This document shows, in pieces, positions 46,101-59,763 of a stretch of 64,000 bases of DNA. Source of the stretch: Embiotoca jacksoni. Lineage: Eukaryota > Chordata > Actinopteri > Embiotocidae. A program made the position numbers and the translations under genes. The notes under the pieces were generated by a model. It was not told where the DNA came from, made no database searches, and saw nothing but the letters and a program-made list of their open reading frames with translations. Where the stretch lies: positions 5,580,001 to 5,644,000 of the forward strand of contig JAKOON010000004.1 of assembly GCA_022577435.1 (NCBI GenBank). The letters are read 5' to 3'. Positions within the stretch are counted from its first letter, which is position 1, and the number at the start of each line of letters is the position of its first letter.

Positions 46101-48040
46101 GACGCTGTGAGCTATGTTGGGCAGAACCCCAAGGTGGCTGAATGCATAAACAAAAGCTGAAACATGGTAGAAGAAAAGGCTCAACAGTATTTTATCAAAC
46201 AAATTGCAGATGGTGAGAAAAATGTCTTTTGAAAGCTTAATAGGTATTATCATGCCTTACTTCTGCACAGCCATCAGAATTAATGTTTGGAGGTAACGAT
46301 GGGGCGATTGTCTTTTCATTAAATAAAAATGTTAGGCACTTTAGATTCTTATCCATCAAAAAAAAAAACCTGTTCTCCAGAAGGATTGTAACAACCGAGT
46401 ATCGAGAAAAACAGGTCCGAAAAGTTCCTCAGCGAACTGGTGGTGTTTTTGTGGATACACTGAATATTGATTACTGTCAGTACCTAAAATTTTGCACGGC
46501 ATTGTATGCACCTATCTTTAGCAGGCATGTCAATAAATGGATTAGCAGCTTCCTCCGGGTTTGTATACTTAATATTCCAGTAGGGCTCATAGTCTAGTAA
46601 TTAGGGGCTGAAACACCACAGGAATCCATTAATGAAAAGTCAGTCCCAACGCTGATAAAAGATTGATAATCTCTTACTTTGTCAAGCATGTCATCCAGCT
46701 ATTTTCTTTAGTTTGCCCTTTAAAAATGTCTCCTGGTCATAAAAAAAAGTCTCCGCGAGGAGCATCTGTGTGTCCTTGATAGATTCTTTCAGAGGCCAGA
46801 AAAGAGGGTGCGGACCTTGAACAGTGGGACAGAGAAGAAGTAGAGGGAGCAGTGAAAAATGCCTCTTGTCATCAGACACTCCATCCTGCCTCGTTTGTGT
46901 TGACATATTAAAGCATGGACTGCAGGGAGGCCATAAATACAGCGGCCATTTCCTGAGTGCTAACCTTTGACCCCGCCTATATCCGTGGAGGAAGGGGAAA
47001 CAGCAGCTAAAGGAGAAAAAAACTTGCTGTAATACTTTTTACAGTCTATAGGTAAACAAGAATGTTAACACGCATTAAAACTAAGAGCCACTCCTAAAGG
47101 TCGGTTATCAGTCAGAAGCAGGGAATTTTCTTTCGAGAGATTTTATGACAGCTTATGATGCTTTATGACTGCTGTAGTTCATAACAAATATACTACGAGA
47201 GTCACCCTTGATAATAACTAGTTCCAGTTGCAAACTGCAGTAATGAACAAAGATGCCTACATTTTAAACAGGAGGTAAAAAAAAAACCATCATGTTCATT
47301 CAAAGACAAAAATCACAGTCCAAAGCACAACAACAGTTCACACACCCAATTTTTTTTTTTTTTTTAAGTTCAAACTGTCAAATAATAAAAGGAAATATCC
47401 ACTAGATTTGTTTGTGTTTTAAAAAGGGATGAAGCCACAAACACCAAACAAGGTCAGCTTTGTGGCAGCTTGTCACACATGGTGCTTTAATATTGGAGAA
47501 TCTAGAAATGAAAAAACAAAAAGAAACAACAAAAAAACCCCTCTGGGGCAGAGCCAGAGCTGCCTTCGCCCATGAGCAGTCAGCCAAGTAGCCCAATAGG
47601 AAAAACAACAACTTTGGATGGTTTAAGCACTGGGTTAGCAGTTTTTGTTGGAATGAATGACACTAATGTTGGAGTCTGGTAATGAATAAAAAATTTAAAG
47701 AACTTAAAATCCATGAATTTTGAAAAAAAGTGTTGCGTCTGTACGGAACAATTTTCTATTTACAAACCACCGAGCATGTTTGCCAGCGAGCAGGGAGCAC
47801 ATTGGTACTATCTTGTGGCAAGTCAAATATTCATGAACATTTCTAACACAAAAACAAAATGACTTTATTTGGACAGCACGCTTGACTGGCTTTTTAACCA
47901 CATTGTTTATGGCATTCATCATGACGCACTGAATTCTAATGAGAAACGGCAGCTCGTAGCAATATGAACACTAATCCGGATTACACCATTAAATTCCTTC
48001 TTGCAGGTGGTGTGAAATTGTACGATTCCCACTATTCCCA
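46101..48040. other. Unique non-coding DNA, no gene seen
   Basis: A 104-codon plus frame (46283-46597) is unrecognised. Several A and T homopolymers are present. Nothing else can be supported. Confidence 0.45.
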
Positions 48041-48044
48041 GGCC

Positions 48045-48260
48045 ACAAGATTAAAAGGCCCCGACACACCAAGCAAGCTACGAAGAGCCAGTCAAAGTCC
48101 AACTAACGCATTGAGTCTCGTTGCCCCGTATCTTATACTAAAAGTTGCACTTGAATGGGCTGCAAAAGCTACGGCTGATCAGACGCCAGCCAGACTATTT
48201 CTAAGCTACTATAAGAAGAAATTAAGTTGTTTAAGTCTGTAAGTGTAGTGCTGCTGGAGT
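48045..48260 (+). repeat. Possible decayed dispersed DNA-element fragment
   Basis: AAGGCCCCGACACACCAAGC followed by CCAACTAACGCATTGAGTC resembles a repeat seen widely in fish, whose start has CCGACACACCAAGCCGAC. The matching opposite end is not found, and a 92-codon frame across it has no domain. The assignment relies on recall. Confidence 0.3.
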
Positions 48261-51200
48261 GCACTGGAACAACGCACCACCGCTTCTTTTCACCAAGTGA
48301 GGCCATAAAATGTTCGCAATTGTCTTGATGTAGTTGCAATTATTTACATTTCTAATTGTTTGAAGAACCAATCATCTCTAGAGCATGACATATATCATGC
48401 AAAAACGCCAATAAAAACAAATGCTAAAGTTGTTATATCGACATTGAAGGTGTATTGATGGCTTTACAATGTCAAGTGTTATCATGTTGACTTTACTAAA
48501 TTAAAGTGATACATTACTCAGACAACTCAGAGGTAGCATTGATTACACATTTCTACAGTTCTTAATCAAAATATGCCACACAGTCAGCTTTGCCTAACTA
48601 GCATAAAACTCGTATGCCTATAAAAAAGCAGAACCCTAACAAATGTTTGCCATTTTTAGCAAACCAGCCACAAGTGCACAGCAACAGATGTACACAAATC
48701 TTTTATCTCACCAGTTTTTGGATCAAATAATAAAACTCTAAAAAGGTGTGATTTAATTGTCATTGGTTAAAGAGCTGAGAAACACGTGTTTGTGGATCCT
48801 TTTTTTTTAACACGCAACTTAAAAAACAAGCACTCGCCTTTAAAATTGTGAACTGGCCAGTGTTTGCCTTAAAACCACTAAATTGGACAAATTAGATTGT
48901 TCTCGCTATACAACGATTCACACAGGTGAGCTGATTCCCTGATGGGGGACACTATTGAAAACTATGCAAATTGTTCCAGTTTTCATCCTTGTGAATGGGC
49001 ATGAGGTCATCCATGTGGCCAAGTGTAGAATAATAAGTACACCCATCTCGCAGAGAAGTCCACGTACTAATGGAAACAACAAAAAGAACCATGATGCGCA
49101 TGTAATGAAATCATGTTCTGGATGTTTTCCTCTTTAGATGCTGAAGATCTTCCACCCATCACTTTTTTTAACATGCTTCACCTCCTCTCTCCGTTAATTT
49201 ATTTTGGCCCCCCCGTCACGGTGCTCTGCATTTCCTTTGTCATGGCTCACACATGCTCCGTCCTGTTCTCTCTCCCGCCAGCTTCCTTATGCGTATTTAC
49301 AACCACCTGCTTTCTTTTCAGCCATATTGGTGTACTCGAGACCAGAATGGCCGATGTTTGTCTGCTCAAAGTGTGAGATGTCTGTCTGCAACACACAGGG
49401 CGGCTCGGCAGGGGGAGGAGGAGGTGGGTTGGTGGAAATGAAGGAAGTCACCAGAGTCACTGATAATCCCGAAGCATTCAACAGAGCCTTTCAGCTTGTC
49501 TGCTCTGTAACGGGACGAAGGACATGGACAGCTGGAGGAGAAGAAAAGGGGCAAAGCACAGGTCGAAGTAAAACCTCTGCAATTTAAGCCCCCAAATCAA
49601 CTTACAGGGAAGCCTGTCTCTGCCATGAGGACAAGCTTATTGAAGAAAGAGATGTTTTGAACTGCAAAACCTGAAATTTATAAACTAACACATTTATCAT
49701 AAACTCTTCACCCATCCCTCAAAAAACAACCTTCAGCCGACCCATAATAACGTGATTATGTAAAGCATTTCCCTTGGACAAATATTTGTCTGGGTCTTTA
49801 AGGAAAGAAAATAAGGGTAGTTGGCTGTGATGACTTGACAGCTTCACAGGAGAGCTCGAAAAGCCTACTGAGGAATGTTTTTGAAGCACCACTCCAGTTG
49901 AGTGGGGGCTTCTCTGCTAGCATCTAGAGATTGTCTGGTCTTATCAGGGTTTTTCAGTTTGTATTACCTTACTTGCTGTCTCTCTTATGCCACATGCTCC
50001 CAGAAAAGAACATGTTCTTTAATGCTCATGTGCGACCATTTCGAGACACTCTGAAAATCACCAAGAAACATCTCCAATCAGGGTTTGGACATAACCGTTG
50101 GGCTGATAGCCGGGGCCAGTCAAAGTTTATGGAAGGCAAGCTAACGGGCCAGTCACTGACCCAGATGTGAGCGCATTTTAGACCATGTAATTGTTTTGCA
50201 AGATATGTGACCAATTAAATGCATCATGATTGAACTACACATGGGGATGACAAATTAATTATGAGATGCCTCTTTTTTGGGGGTCCTCAAAAAAAAAATG
50301 TTTTGGAGCATACAAGCCTGCAGAAACAAAGAGGGGCTTTCATAGAAGCTACAATACTTCTGAGTGGAAAACAGCAGCTGTGGCATGTTTTGGACAGTTC
50401 TGGAGATTCAATGCAAAGACAGGCTTCAGTGCCATTAAACATATCAGGAAGCACTGACATGGCTGCTCTTTAGCAGCTCTAAACTGCATGAGTCTCCATC
50501 CATCCCCACAACTTCATTTTCAAACCGCAGGAAACACTGAGGTTCCTCAGTGTTGTCTCAGTTCATGGCACAATAATTTCTTAATTAGGGTCATCCATAC
50601 TTGCTGAAATGTTATTATCATAAAATTCAGTTTTTATCTGTATATTGTAAACAATCATATCTGAGGGGGACTTAACTGTTGTACATATATTATGTACAAT
50701 AAATTACCAAAACTATGAAAAACAGGGTTGTTTTCATGTTTTGGTCGCTGATCCAGGAAAACTGTAAATGAAGCGGGGGATTTAACTAAAGAGGATCGTA
50801 GTAATAAGCCACTGCAGCATCTGGCCTGCAGAAGGTTCTCCAAAACAAATTTAAAAAACTGATAAAAACGTTGTTGTTTTTTTTGGTTGTTTTGTTTGTT
50901 TTTTATTCTGACATAACTGAAACTAATGTGCACAGTTTGGCACAAAATCTGATTCATTTTTGTAGCATATTGTATCCACAAAGTTTGCAAACAATATAGC
51001 TACTTCGGACAGTTTTATTTCCTTCCACTGGCGTTTCATTTTCAGAAGTTCAGTGCTTTAAAGAGCACAGTCAAATAGACAAAACACAGTTTGATAACGC
51101 CTACGCAGCATTTACAAAAAGAGCTTAAAAGTGTAAAGACAGAATCAAAAGCTCAAAAATTAACTGCATAGAAAAAAAACCTGTTTTTAGTTTAACAATG

Positions 51201-53468
51201 CATCTTTTTTCTGAGCAAAAAGTCCCACTTCAGCAGCACTTATAAACCAAACTTGCCACTTTTGTTTGTATCTAAGTTCTGAAGGTTTTTAGAGGGGTTT
51301 GTTTGCTATTCACAGCCTGATTTTTTTTTTAATTTATTTATTTATTTTTTTTTTTATTGACTACCAAAATTTGATCAAAACATGCCTGAGGTAATGTGAA
51401 AATTTGTGTCAAATTTGTTAAAATCCCTGAGATCGCATTCACGATCTGAGCTCATAGTGACTTTGTCCCTTGATTCCCAAAATCGAATCAGTTCATGCTT
51501 GGAATGAAGGAAACATCATAAAAAGGATATTTGACTAAGCTTTGGTTACTCATGAATTTATTATGTTTGTGACTCCTATGTGAAGTGGTGAACCATTTGA
51601 TATCTACCATCCATTGTGGGTAAAACTGAATGTGGCTAGAACAGTGAGTTGAAAGTTTGGTATTTAAAAACAAAAACGCTTGCAGTGGAAAAAGTTGTGT
51701 TGGCACTGAAACTAGTATTGGCAACACATGGAAGAGATCTCTACATGCAACAATAAAGCAATGTTCCCTAAATGCCTCGCATGCTATCAGTAGATACGAG
51801 CTCGGCAGTTACTCACAGAGAAGCCTGCAGTTGCTGCAGTGTGCTCAACTCAGACAGCTATGTGGCCAGAAAGCAGTTTGAAAAGAGTGAAATAAGGTGT
51901 TTATAATGTAAAGTTTACCAAATGGCTATTAAGTATGTAGACGGCTAAGTAGAGACTCACGGATGCTGATGAGATTCACTCCTCAAAAGTTGTGTTTTAA
52001 AACTAAAATGTGTTAGTGTGGATGTTGCCTCGGTATATAAATGTGGTATCAACTAAAAAGTATTTTTTTCCTGAGCAGATAGTACCGGAACAATTCTCTT
52101 GGTGCCATGAAAGTATCCCAGTTGTCTCTTTATATGTGCAGTTTGTTGAGCTGTCAGACACACCATACAAAAGGTTTTATTTGTGTTTTTGTCCATCTGT
52201 TTTACAGAAGTGAAATAAATAATTACAGCCTTCTAATCCTTCAACACAACCAAATACAAAAATTAAAAGTAGAAGAGCACAGCACTGCAAGTAAAACTAT
52301 CAATTATCAAATATCTCTCCCGGCATCTATGATGAAGACATAAAATTAAGTTCCAGTGATAAAGGCTCATTTATATACCTCCATACTCTCTTTTTCTTCT
52401 GTTGCTAAGAAACTTTACTTTACCTGGTGATTGTCACGATCACTTAGCAACCACGATGATCCACGGATGTGATATTTCCAGGACCTCAACACATTTGTTG
52501 ACAGCAAGGTAATTAATGTTCTAAATGTGCTCACCTGTTAATAAAGCTATAATATGTTGATTGGAGTTGTATGGTACTGTACGTGACTGAACTGCCATGG
52601 CAGCTGGTTCTAGCTAAGAAAAAAGGATGGAAGATGCAATTGATACAAGATTTGAATTGATATCTTTACAACCACTAAGCAGAACATTTCTATCTGGAAC
52701 AATAAAGTCCAGAACCTGCATTATTCCCAAAGTCAAGTCCTGAGCCGGTGTCGTAGAAACTGTCATTCTCACTGTGACGTTTGGACTTTATCGTCGTATC
52801 TGCTGAATATTGCCAAAGCCTGATGTTTGACCCCGACGCCGTGACTCTCGATCACACTGAGTCAGTTTAAACTGTGCAACAACTGCAAAGCAAGAGAGAT
52901 GCCGATGATTGAGCGTGTCACCTTGTAGGAAGAATGGTGAGGACAGGGGTACATGATTTCCTTCCCCAACACCTCCTGCTCTCCAAAATCCCTGCTTCAT
53001 CATCTCTCCCAGGTAAGCCTGCTGGTGATTTGTGACAGATGCTGTTAGCTCTTGCACTAATGGCTGTGGTTCAGTTGTCGAAGCCTGATTGAAGTTTGTC
53101 CCGGAGAGGGCCGACATAACGCTGGGCGGGCACACAGGTGTCACAGCGCAGACCAGCTGTTCACCGTTGTCAGGACAATGTTTGCCCTTTTCTGGTGCGT
53201 CATCATCTCTGCGAACACCTGCTATCCTGTCACAGCCACAGATATCGCTCTAAACACGGCTTTGATCTAATTATGATACAGCAGACGTAATTTCTAACTG
53301 AATAAAAGTCTTACAAATGTGCAGATACAAACTAAACATGGCAGTTTCTAAATTGCTTTCTTCACTCAAGAAACTAACTAGGAGATCCTTAATTTTCAGA
53401 GTCTTTTCATCTATATGGAAGTTTTACTTTTTCAGATGTATTCACTGATTTATGCTTGTGTGGAAAGA

Positions 53469-53470
<2 letters not shown>
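48261..53470. other. Unique non-coding DNA, no gene seen
   Basis: Frames up to 127 codons (49204-49587, plus) and 118 codons (52788-53144, minus) are unrecognised. A short G-rich stretch GGGGGAGGAGGAGGTGGG lies near 49409. The segment 51992-52024 shares a 33-bp word with 27278-27310. Confidence 0.45.
52788..53144 (-). other. 118-codon open frame, no recognised protein
   Basis: The product starts MTPVCPPSVMSALSGTNF and continues through QELTASVTNHQQAYLGEMMK to FGNIQQIRR. It is low in repeats and reasonably balanced in composition, so it looks slightly more coding-like than most frames here. There is still no known domain, signal peptide or membrane segment. I see no convincing splice sites that define an exon. 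Probably chance. Confidence 0.12.
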
Positions 53471-53519
<49 letters not shown>

Positions 53520-53533
53520 CGTGCGCGCGCGCG
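53471..53533. repeat. (GT)n array ending in GC alternation
   Basis: About 45 bases of GT pass into GCGTGCGTGCGCGCGCGCG. The whole tract alternates purine and pyrimidine without a break, a composition known to favour left-handed Z-DNA. Confidence 0.95.
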
Positions 53534-55010
53534 ACAGAGATACAGAAAGCCGTGTTGAGAGAAAACATCTTTCCTTCAGTTTGTAGAGTGTTTACAAGGC
53601 CTGTGATAGTTGAAGCGTAACCAGAGTCTGGAAATAAAAGGCATTAAACAATGACAGGTGTCATTTGAGCATTCCAGTGCAGAGTTTGTATTATTTTTCA
53701 TGTGTCTGCACATGCTTTTAGCTGCACTCCTGAACAAAACGCAGACCTAAACCACAAACCTTGGTGGAATCTAAAAATATATATCCAGTATATATATATT
53801 TTCCGAACCTAGTACAGTTATCTTTTATATGCTGACTGTATGGGGGGAGGATTTTCAGTACATTTACATCAAAATCCTTCTTCTTTTTTTTTTTTCCTGG
53901 AAAACGATAGAATATTTTCAGTGACTCCTCGTGAGCTGGGAAACGTATCATCAGATGTATCCAATGAAATGTGATGTGGGGCGAGCTAACTGTGCCCATC
54001 ACATACAACTGAACATGTATGCTCATGGGGTCACAGAAGCCAGTTGGGTGATATCACAGGTCAGGAGAGTGTGTATGTCAGCAAAATCTCTGCTCACATT
54101 TCTGAATAAAAGTGTTGCTGAGGTCTAATTTATTCATTTCTGTCTAACCCTGCCCTCAACAGTGTCATTACCGTAAACTAATTGGTTCAATACGTGTAGT
54201 CATGCATGCAACAAGAAAGATAGGAGCCTCGCTGTCTCCTGACCCACTGTCATTTGCTATGTTGTCGAAGCTGTAATGATATCTATTGCTATGTAATTTG
54301 CGCTGTAGTTAATTCAGTGCCTCTTACTGAAATCTACCAAGCAACAAACCAATGTATGGCTTTAATTGTAAAGCAACAGGCTGCTTCATCCTGGTTTGGG
54401 CCTTTATTGTTTCTTTTGTTGGTACAAACATGACCACTGAAAGATGGATGCAAATTATGCTAATTATCAGGTCACAACACTAGACGTAAAGGTCTGGAAT
54501 ATGTTACACAAGTGAGGAGAAACTAGCTTAGCAGCCAGTGACAAATTTAGTCTGTGATTAAAAAAAAAAATAAACTCAATGATGTTTAGCAAAGGAGGGC
54601 GTGTCTCTAAAGGAGAAAACCAATCATCCACCTGCATGTGCAACATGTACTGTATGTTAAATAAATCTATGGAAGTTAAAGATCCCGATTGATAAATGAT
54701 AATTAGACTCTGTGACAACAGAACTATACAGTATCAGCTAATCATAACAGACACACAAAGCCTCTTTTGAGGAAAAAAAAAACACAGCAACTCTGCCTAA
54801 CGAAGATGCAAAACTTAATTATAATCGACCATGAAAATGTAACCCTGGAAGCTGGCCAACTAAACGCAAGGTCGTCTGATTCACCAAATAAAACAGGGAT
54901 GGATGTTGCACTGAAATTCTGAAGAATGACATACTGTGAAAAAGGAAAATATTGCTCAGTTAAATGCATCAAGTTAGTAGCACTCCACTAATTCTAGGCT
55001 GCCAGTCTTT
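53534..55010. other. Unique non-coding DNA, no gene seen
   Basis: A short TATA-rich run lies at 53776-53801. A 102-codon minus frame (53718-54026) is unrecognised. Confidence 0.45.
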
Positions 55011-55214
55011 TTCCTAATGTTGGTTAGTATAAACGGACCACCAGAAAACGAATGAGAAGGAGTTTTGAGCTAACGACACCAAAATGAGAGAAGTTGAATG
55101 GGTCTATGGAGCTAACACCTAGTGGCCCTCGGTGGTATTGCAGCTTAAGGTACTTTTGCATCAGCTGCATTTTTAGACCTGGAAGTAATGCCTACTTTTA
55201 TATACAGTCTGTGG
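55011..55214 (+). mobile_element. Family A element, 3' part (copy 4)
   Basis: From 55093 the sequence GTTGAATGGGTCTATGGAGC, CCTCGGTGGTATTGCAGCTT, then GCCTACTTTTATATACAGTC and TGTGG follows the 3' third of copies 1 and 2. The segment 55011-55092 is looser and may be diverged inner sequence. The 5' half is missing. Confidence 0.7.
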
Positions 55215-56090
55215 TATATACAGGCTTTCAAATAGCACTTGAATAGGACACTGCAGGACAATCATTTATCATTTCCAGTGGGATCATATCAAAAGTTAAC
55301 CATTTTTCACTAACTAAAGTATAATTATAAAATCAGAGATATAAAACATCAAGTTGAAACAGGATTTTTTTTTTAAGGGTCTGTCTATGCCAGGAGTAAA
55401 TTTGTTACATACAGTGGAAATGGTGGGAAGGAGCTTACACTGCAACATCATAAGCATGCCTGCAGCTCAGAGGCTCGTCTCCTCGTCTCTGCCTCTACGA
55501 GCTTCTACTCCCGGGAATCATAGGAAACACACAGGGGGGTAAACTCAAAGGCTTCTATTTCCATGGTTGTAAATTGCTGATAATACAGCAGCGCATGTTC
55601 ATTGTTCTAAAGGGATCCCCACGTTTGCTCTGGTCCACATCATCACACCGAGAGTGGAAATCCTAATGCGAGAGTGTTGTGAATATTACACCACCTCTGT
55701 TCAGGTTTAACGAGTTCATCAACACATGTGAGAGACAACTGGCAAACAAATATCATCAAAAATCAGATCCCGGGAGGAGACGCTCTCCACAGGAAGCACA
55801 CGCCGACACTTCTGCTGCATGCTTCATGAGAAAAACATGCTACAGTAGCTACGGTACAAATGGTACATTTAAATAAATTCAGGAGGTACTTATGACAATT
55901 ATAGGTTACTGTATAAATGATTGACATATTGAAAGACTGTCACTAAACCCAGCAGATATAGTATTATAAATATATTCATTGAAATGATACATTAAGTAAA
56001 ATCATGTTATTTTTTATTGATTTAGCGGAACATTTGTCATGCACTTCTGAATAACACAAAACTCTCGAAGCTTTATATCTCAGTATTCAT
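55215..56090. other. Non-coding DNA, no gene seen
   Basis: Short frames of 62-65 codons only; no repeats recognised. Confidence 0.45.
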
Positions 56091-56365
56091 TCTGGCTGTG
56101 TTTCAAATGACATATTTCCCTCAGTACACTCACATATATTACATTTTAGTACTCTTACTTGTCTAGTACTTGAATTTCAAAAGGGTGGTGTTGTCTCTAC
56201 CACGCTGCCGTTCTGCAGTTATCGGAAATAACCGTAACATTCGAACGCATCACCTGCCAACATATCTGCCGCTTTAATTATTTCACTCAGAAGTTTAAGT
56301 CTTTTCGTGCCATCTGTTTAATGCACACAATAAACATACTGATGGCTTCTGTCCAACAGCAGTAA
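56091..56365 (+). mobile_element. MITE-like dispersed element, copy 2
   Basis: Starting at CTGGCTGTGTTTCAAATGAC it matches the reverse complement of 8878-8600. ATATTTCCCTC, CATCACCTGCCAACATATCT, GCTTTAATTATTT, TTTTCGTGCC and CACACAATAAAC are shared in order. The opposite terminal repeat seen in copy 1 is not found here, so this copy is truncated. Confidence 0.7.
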
Positions 56366-58619
56366 AGTGGTCAGCGGTCCCTCTCTTCCCACTCTATTTC
56401 TGAACCTGGAACCCATTTTTTGCTTGACCCTTTTTGCCTTGAATGTGAACTTGTTTCAAGTGAAATACCAATTAACTTACCTGTCAGTGTCATGCGGTCG
56501 GGTCTATTTTCTCAGCCATGACAAACATAATCATAATTAAACTGCTGTTTAGGCTACGCATGGGAATGGAATTGGTTAAACAAAATGTGGGAGAGTGTAG
56601 ACCCCATATAATAAACATGATGAGGATTTTCTCCACACATTGTTTTTAGGAGCTGCAGGTAAATATGATTTGTCCAGAGGCTGACTAATCTGAAAGATGA
56701 ACCACCAGCTCCCAAATATAGATTGTAAATAAAGTTAAGCTGTCAAGTGGTTCGTGGTACAAGTAGCTGAAATGGCTTGTACAAAAACAACCCATGCAAC
56801 TCATTCATTCTGATTATTCCCACCTCCTCTGACTTGTTACCCACTGCTTAAACATACTGCCATTTCCACACTATACCAGGAATCTAGCTAGTGAGTAAGA
56901 CTGGTACAGCTGAGCATGTTGACTTCAGGAGTTCACGGTTTGCTGTTTCTATGGCTGAAAAAGCTTGCCAGGGAAGCCACTTTATGTCAGCGTAGAAACA
57001 AGATGCCGAACTGCCGCAGCGTGTTGATGCGTGAGGGAGAAGACAGGGTCACACCACTACACAGAAGCAGGGAGATAAAGGCAAGAGAGCGAGAGCGCAC
57101 AAGAACCCCAGGGGAGCAGAGGATATACAGGCTTGAATATCAAGTTACAGACGGAGGCCTCAGAGCTTTGACAGAGATGATATAGCCCGTTCCACATTGG
57201 CTGGAGCAAACAAGAGCCATCCAATAAGACCTCAAGGATGCACCAGAAGACCTCAGCTCCAGATAAGAGCGTCCCTTTGACATAACTCTATAAGCTCATT
57301 CCTCGTCTATAATTCACATACCGTACATTTTGTCAAGATAACAAAAACAATACATGATATAATCACATACAGTATATCCAGCGCTATCGTAGGAGCTTTA
57401 TATCAGCCAACCTGAATGTGGAAATGACTCCGGTTGCAGCTAAATGAATGTGACGACTGCCAAGTGGTTTTGAGACTACTTACTGTCTGCCTTCAACTTG
57501 TCTGAATGTCTCGCTTTGCAAATTACCTGGGAAATAAAGGGTGTTCATGGGTAATCTGTCTGGGCAGCCTAAAGCGCCCTTTAAAATGCATCAATCACAC
57601 AAAGCTATCATGGCATTTTAAAGTGACTCGACAACTTATCAATTTATTGATATGAAATATAAATGCCATGATAGACTTATCTACTGCATCCTTTTTTATT
57701 TAAATGTGTTTTAAGAAACCTTTGAGACAACCTGATAACATGAAAGAAAGATGCAAAAACTTGATTATGATCTGAAGTTTTTTTTATTAGTGGTAAAATA
57801 CGGTGTTACCTTTAGACATGTCTCAAGGTTTTTTTTTAAGTACACTTGAATGGGTGCGTTTGGATTAATGGTAAATATATTGGCTCCGTCCTTGTGATAT
57901 TTCTACGCAGCTGCCTGATTTTAATGTTTTTCTTTTATATTTGTTGGATAAAACCAGAATCTATTACAAAACAAAAATGCAAGACTAAGAAAGCTTCACA
58001 TTCATGGCTTTAACGCATTTATGTGAAGAAAATAAGATTAAGATCGGCCTACAAACCTTTTCATACTTTTTGCCCACCTGCGATAGATTTCTCTTTCACG
58101 ACAGTAATGATGTGAGATTAGGTGATCAAATTGCCATAAATTCTTGTTGCTCCGTTGTTGGGAGAGCGGCAACACTACAAGTATGACCCAGACGAATCGT
58201 TGTTCAAGTTGTCGGGAAGAAGGGTAAAGAGGTAGTCAATCGGGGCTACAGAGACACTATGAGTGATGCTAATGGTCCTTTCGCCGTGTTTACATGCACG
58301 CCAGAGAGCACTCCATCATCCTTTTTGTCGACGTCAAGGAACACGTCTTGGGATACATCAAACTAGGCACGTAAAAGAAAAAAAATGATACACATGCTGG
58401 ACTTTGCTTTGGAGTGCTGTGCAATGTCCCAGACGCCACATTTTGTCATTTCCAATGTTCATATTGCCGCCAGATGCTGGAATTCTGTCAGTGTTGACTA
58501 AATCATATAAAAATTGGGCTTCATAGGGAATCATTTACCTGTCGTTGTACTTTATTTTTAAAACTATTGGAGCAGATTTAACCAATGAGCATGGACTACC
58601 ACGAGATGTACGCTGTGCA
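56366..58619. other. Unique non-coding DNA, no gene seen
   Basis: An 89-codon plus frame (56916-57185) is unrecognised. The part 57108-57185 has a loose resemblance to 60950-61035. Nothing else. Confidence 0.45.
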
Positions 58620-58915
58620 CTAAAACTCGTCAAGCTGTAAACAACAGACACTCCCGCAACCCCATTTTGGTAAATGATGATTGCAGATTGTTTATTTAAA
58701 GCCAAAAAAAACAAAACATTGTTCACACTTCGGCTTAAATTCCTTGACATTTGCTAGTGTTTGCCTCGCTTCATCACCGCTATTGTTGAAACTACATCAG
58801 AAACCAACACTTGACTTCAACATCATTGCACCCCCCCTGGTCACTGATTGATTCGCCGGCTGAGCAAACTTTCATCCAAACATGGTTTCCAGACTATAAT
58901 TACAGCAAAGACTAA
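58620..58915 (+). repeat. Dispersed repeat (family C, copy 2)
   Basis: Colinear with 45845-46100: GTAAACAACAGACACTCC, CCTTGACATTTGCT, ACACTTGACTTCAACATCAT, GAGCAAACTTTCATCC, and AACATGGTTTCCAGACTATA. It carries an extra segment of about 60 bp (58675-58735) rich in A that copy 1 lacks. Confidence 0.7.
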
Positions 58916-59696
58916 AGCTATGAATGCAGTGAAGAGCTGCCGACTGGGGCTTTGATTCTAAGTGGGTTTATTACAGCTAAAAACTCATAACATTTAAATT
59001 TGGGGTGGATGAATTTATTTTCATCAGATACAAAATTTTCAAATGAAAGAAAACTGTTCAGGAGCAACTGTAAAGTAGCAATGGATCATAATAATTTGTG
59101 GTTGATTTATAGCGACATTATTAAAGTTAGACTTTAACTATGCCGTTTTAGTAGACAATACAAGAAATAGTGTCAGACGCCGTGACCAAAAACACATTTT
59201 CTTATATGCAGCTGAGTAAGAGAATCCTCTCTGTAGATGATTTACCCAATTAATTGAGCAAGAATCCTGCATGTGGAGTGGTTTCTTTCAAGCATCATGA
59301 AGTGTTTAAAGTCACTTCACATCTCTTCTGAGACTGTTGTTCATTAAAATACCAACTCAAAACTCAAACAGCCTGTTTATCAGAGACCGTAAAGTGGACA
59401 AATCGAGGTGTAATTATAGCTTTGGGTTGCAAGATGCTTTTTTTAAATTTTTTATCACTACTCAAATTATTCAGGGTGGAGAGGTGGAGAGCGTGAGGTT
59501 TTGCAGAAAACAAGCACTGAGCTATCCAGCGTCAAAAATCTAAAGAGTGGGAATCATTTGTGCACAGGATCTCCTGAGAGGGTCTTATTTGGAAAGTAGG
59601 AGAGAGCAATTTACAGGACAAAGTAACGAATGTGTAACCATGAGATGAGCTCTTTGCATTACTGCAATGGAGATATATTCCTCAGACAATACTGTA
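58916..59696. other. Non-coding DNA, no gene seen
   Basis: This is AT-rich unique sequence with one 68-codon frame and no recognisable features. Confidence 0.45.
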
Positions 59697-59763
59697 TAGG
59701 TTAGGTTAGATAGTTACTTTATTAATCCCTGAGGGGAAAATTTTTCGCTACAGTGGCATATAG
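59697..59763 (-). mobile_element. LINE 3' tail, minus strand, second copy
   Basis: Reading plus, TAGGTTAGGTTAGATAGTTA then CTTTATTAATCCCTGAGGGG and TTTTTCGCTACAGTGGCATA is nearly the same as 26888-26956. It is the extreme 3' end of the same LINE family, with only about 67 bp retained, so the insertion is heavily 5'-truncated. Confidence 0.75.

Noticed and set aside
49204..49587. 127-codon plus-strand frame with a GGGGGG patch
   Set aside because: Overlaps other open frames, includes low-complexity glycine, and shows no domain.
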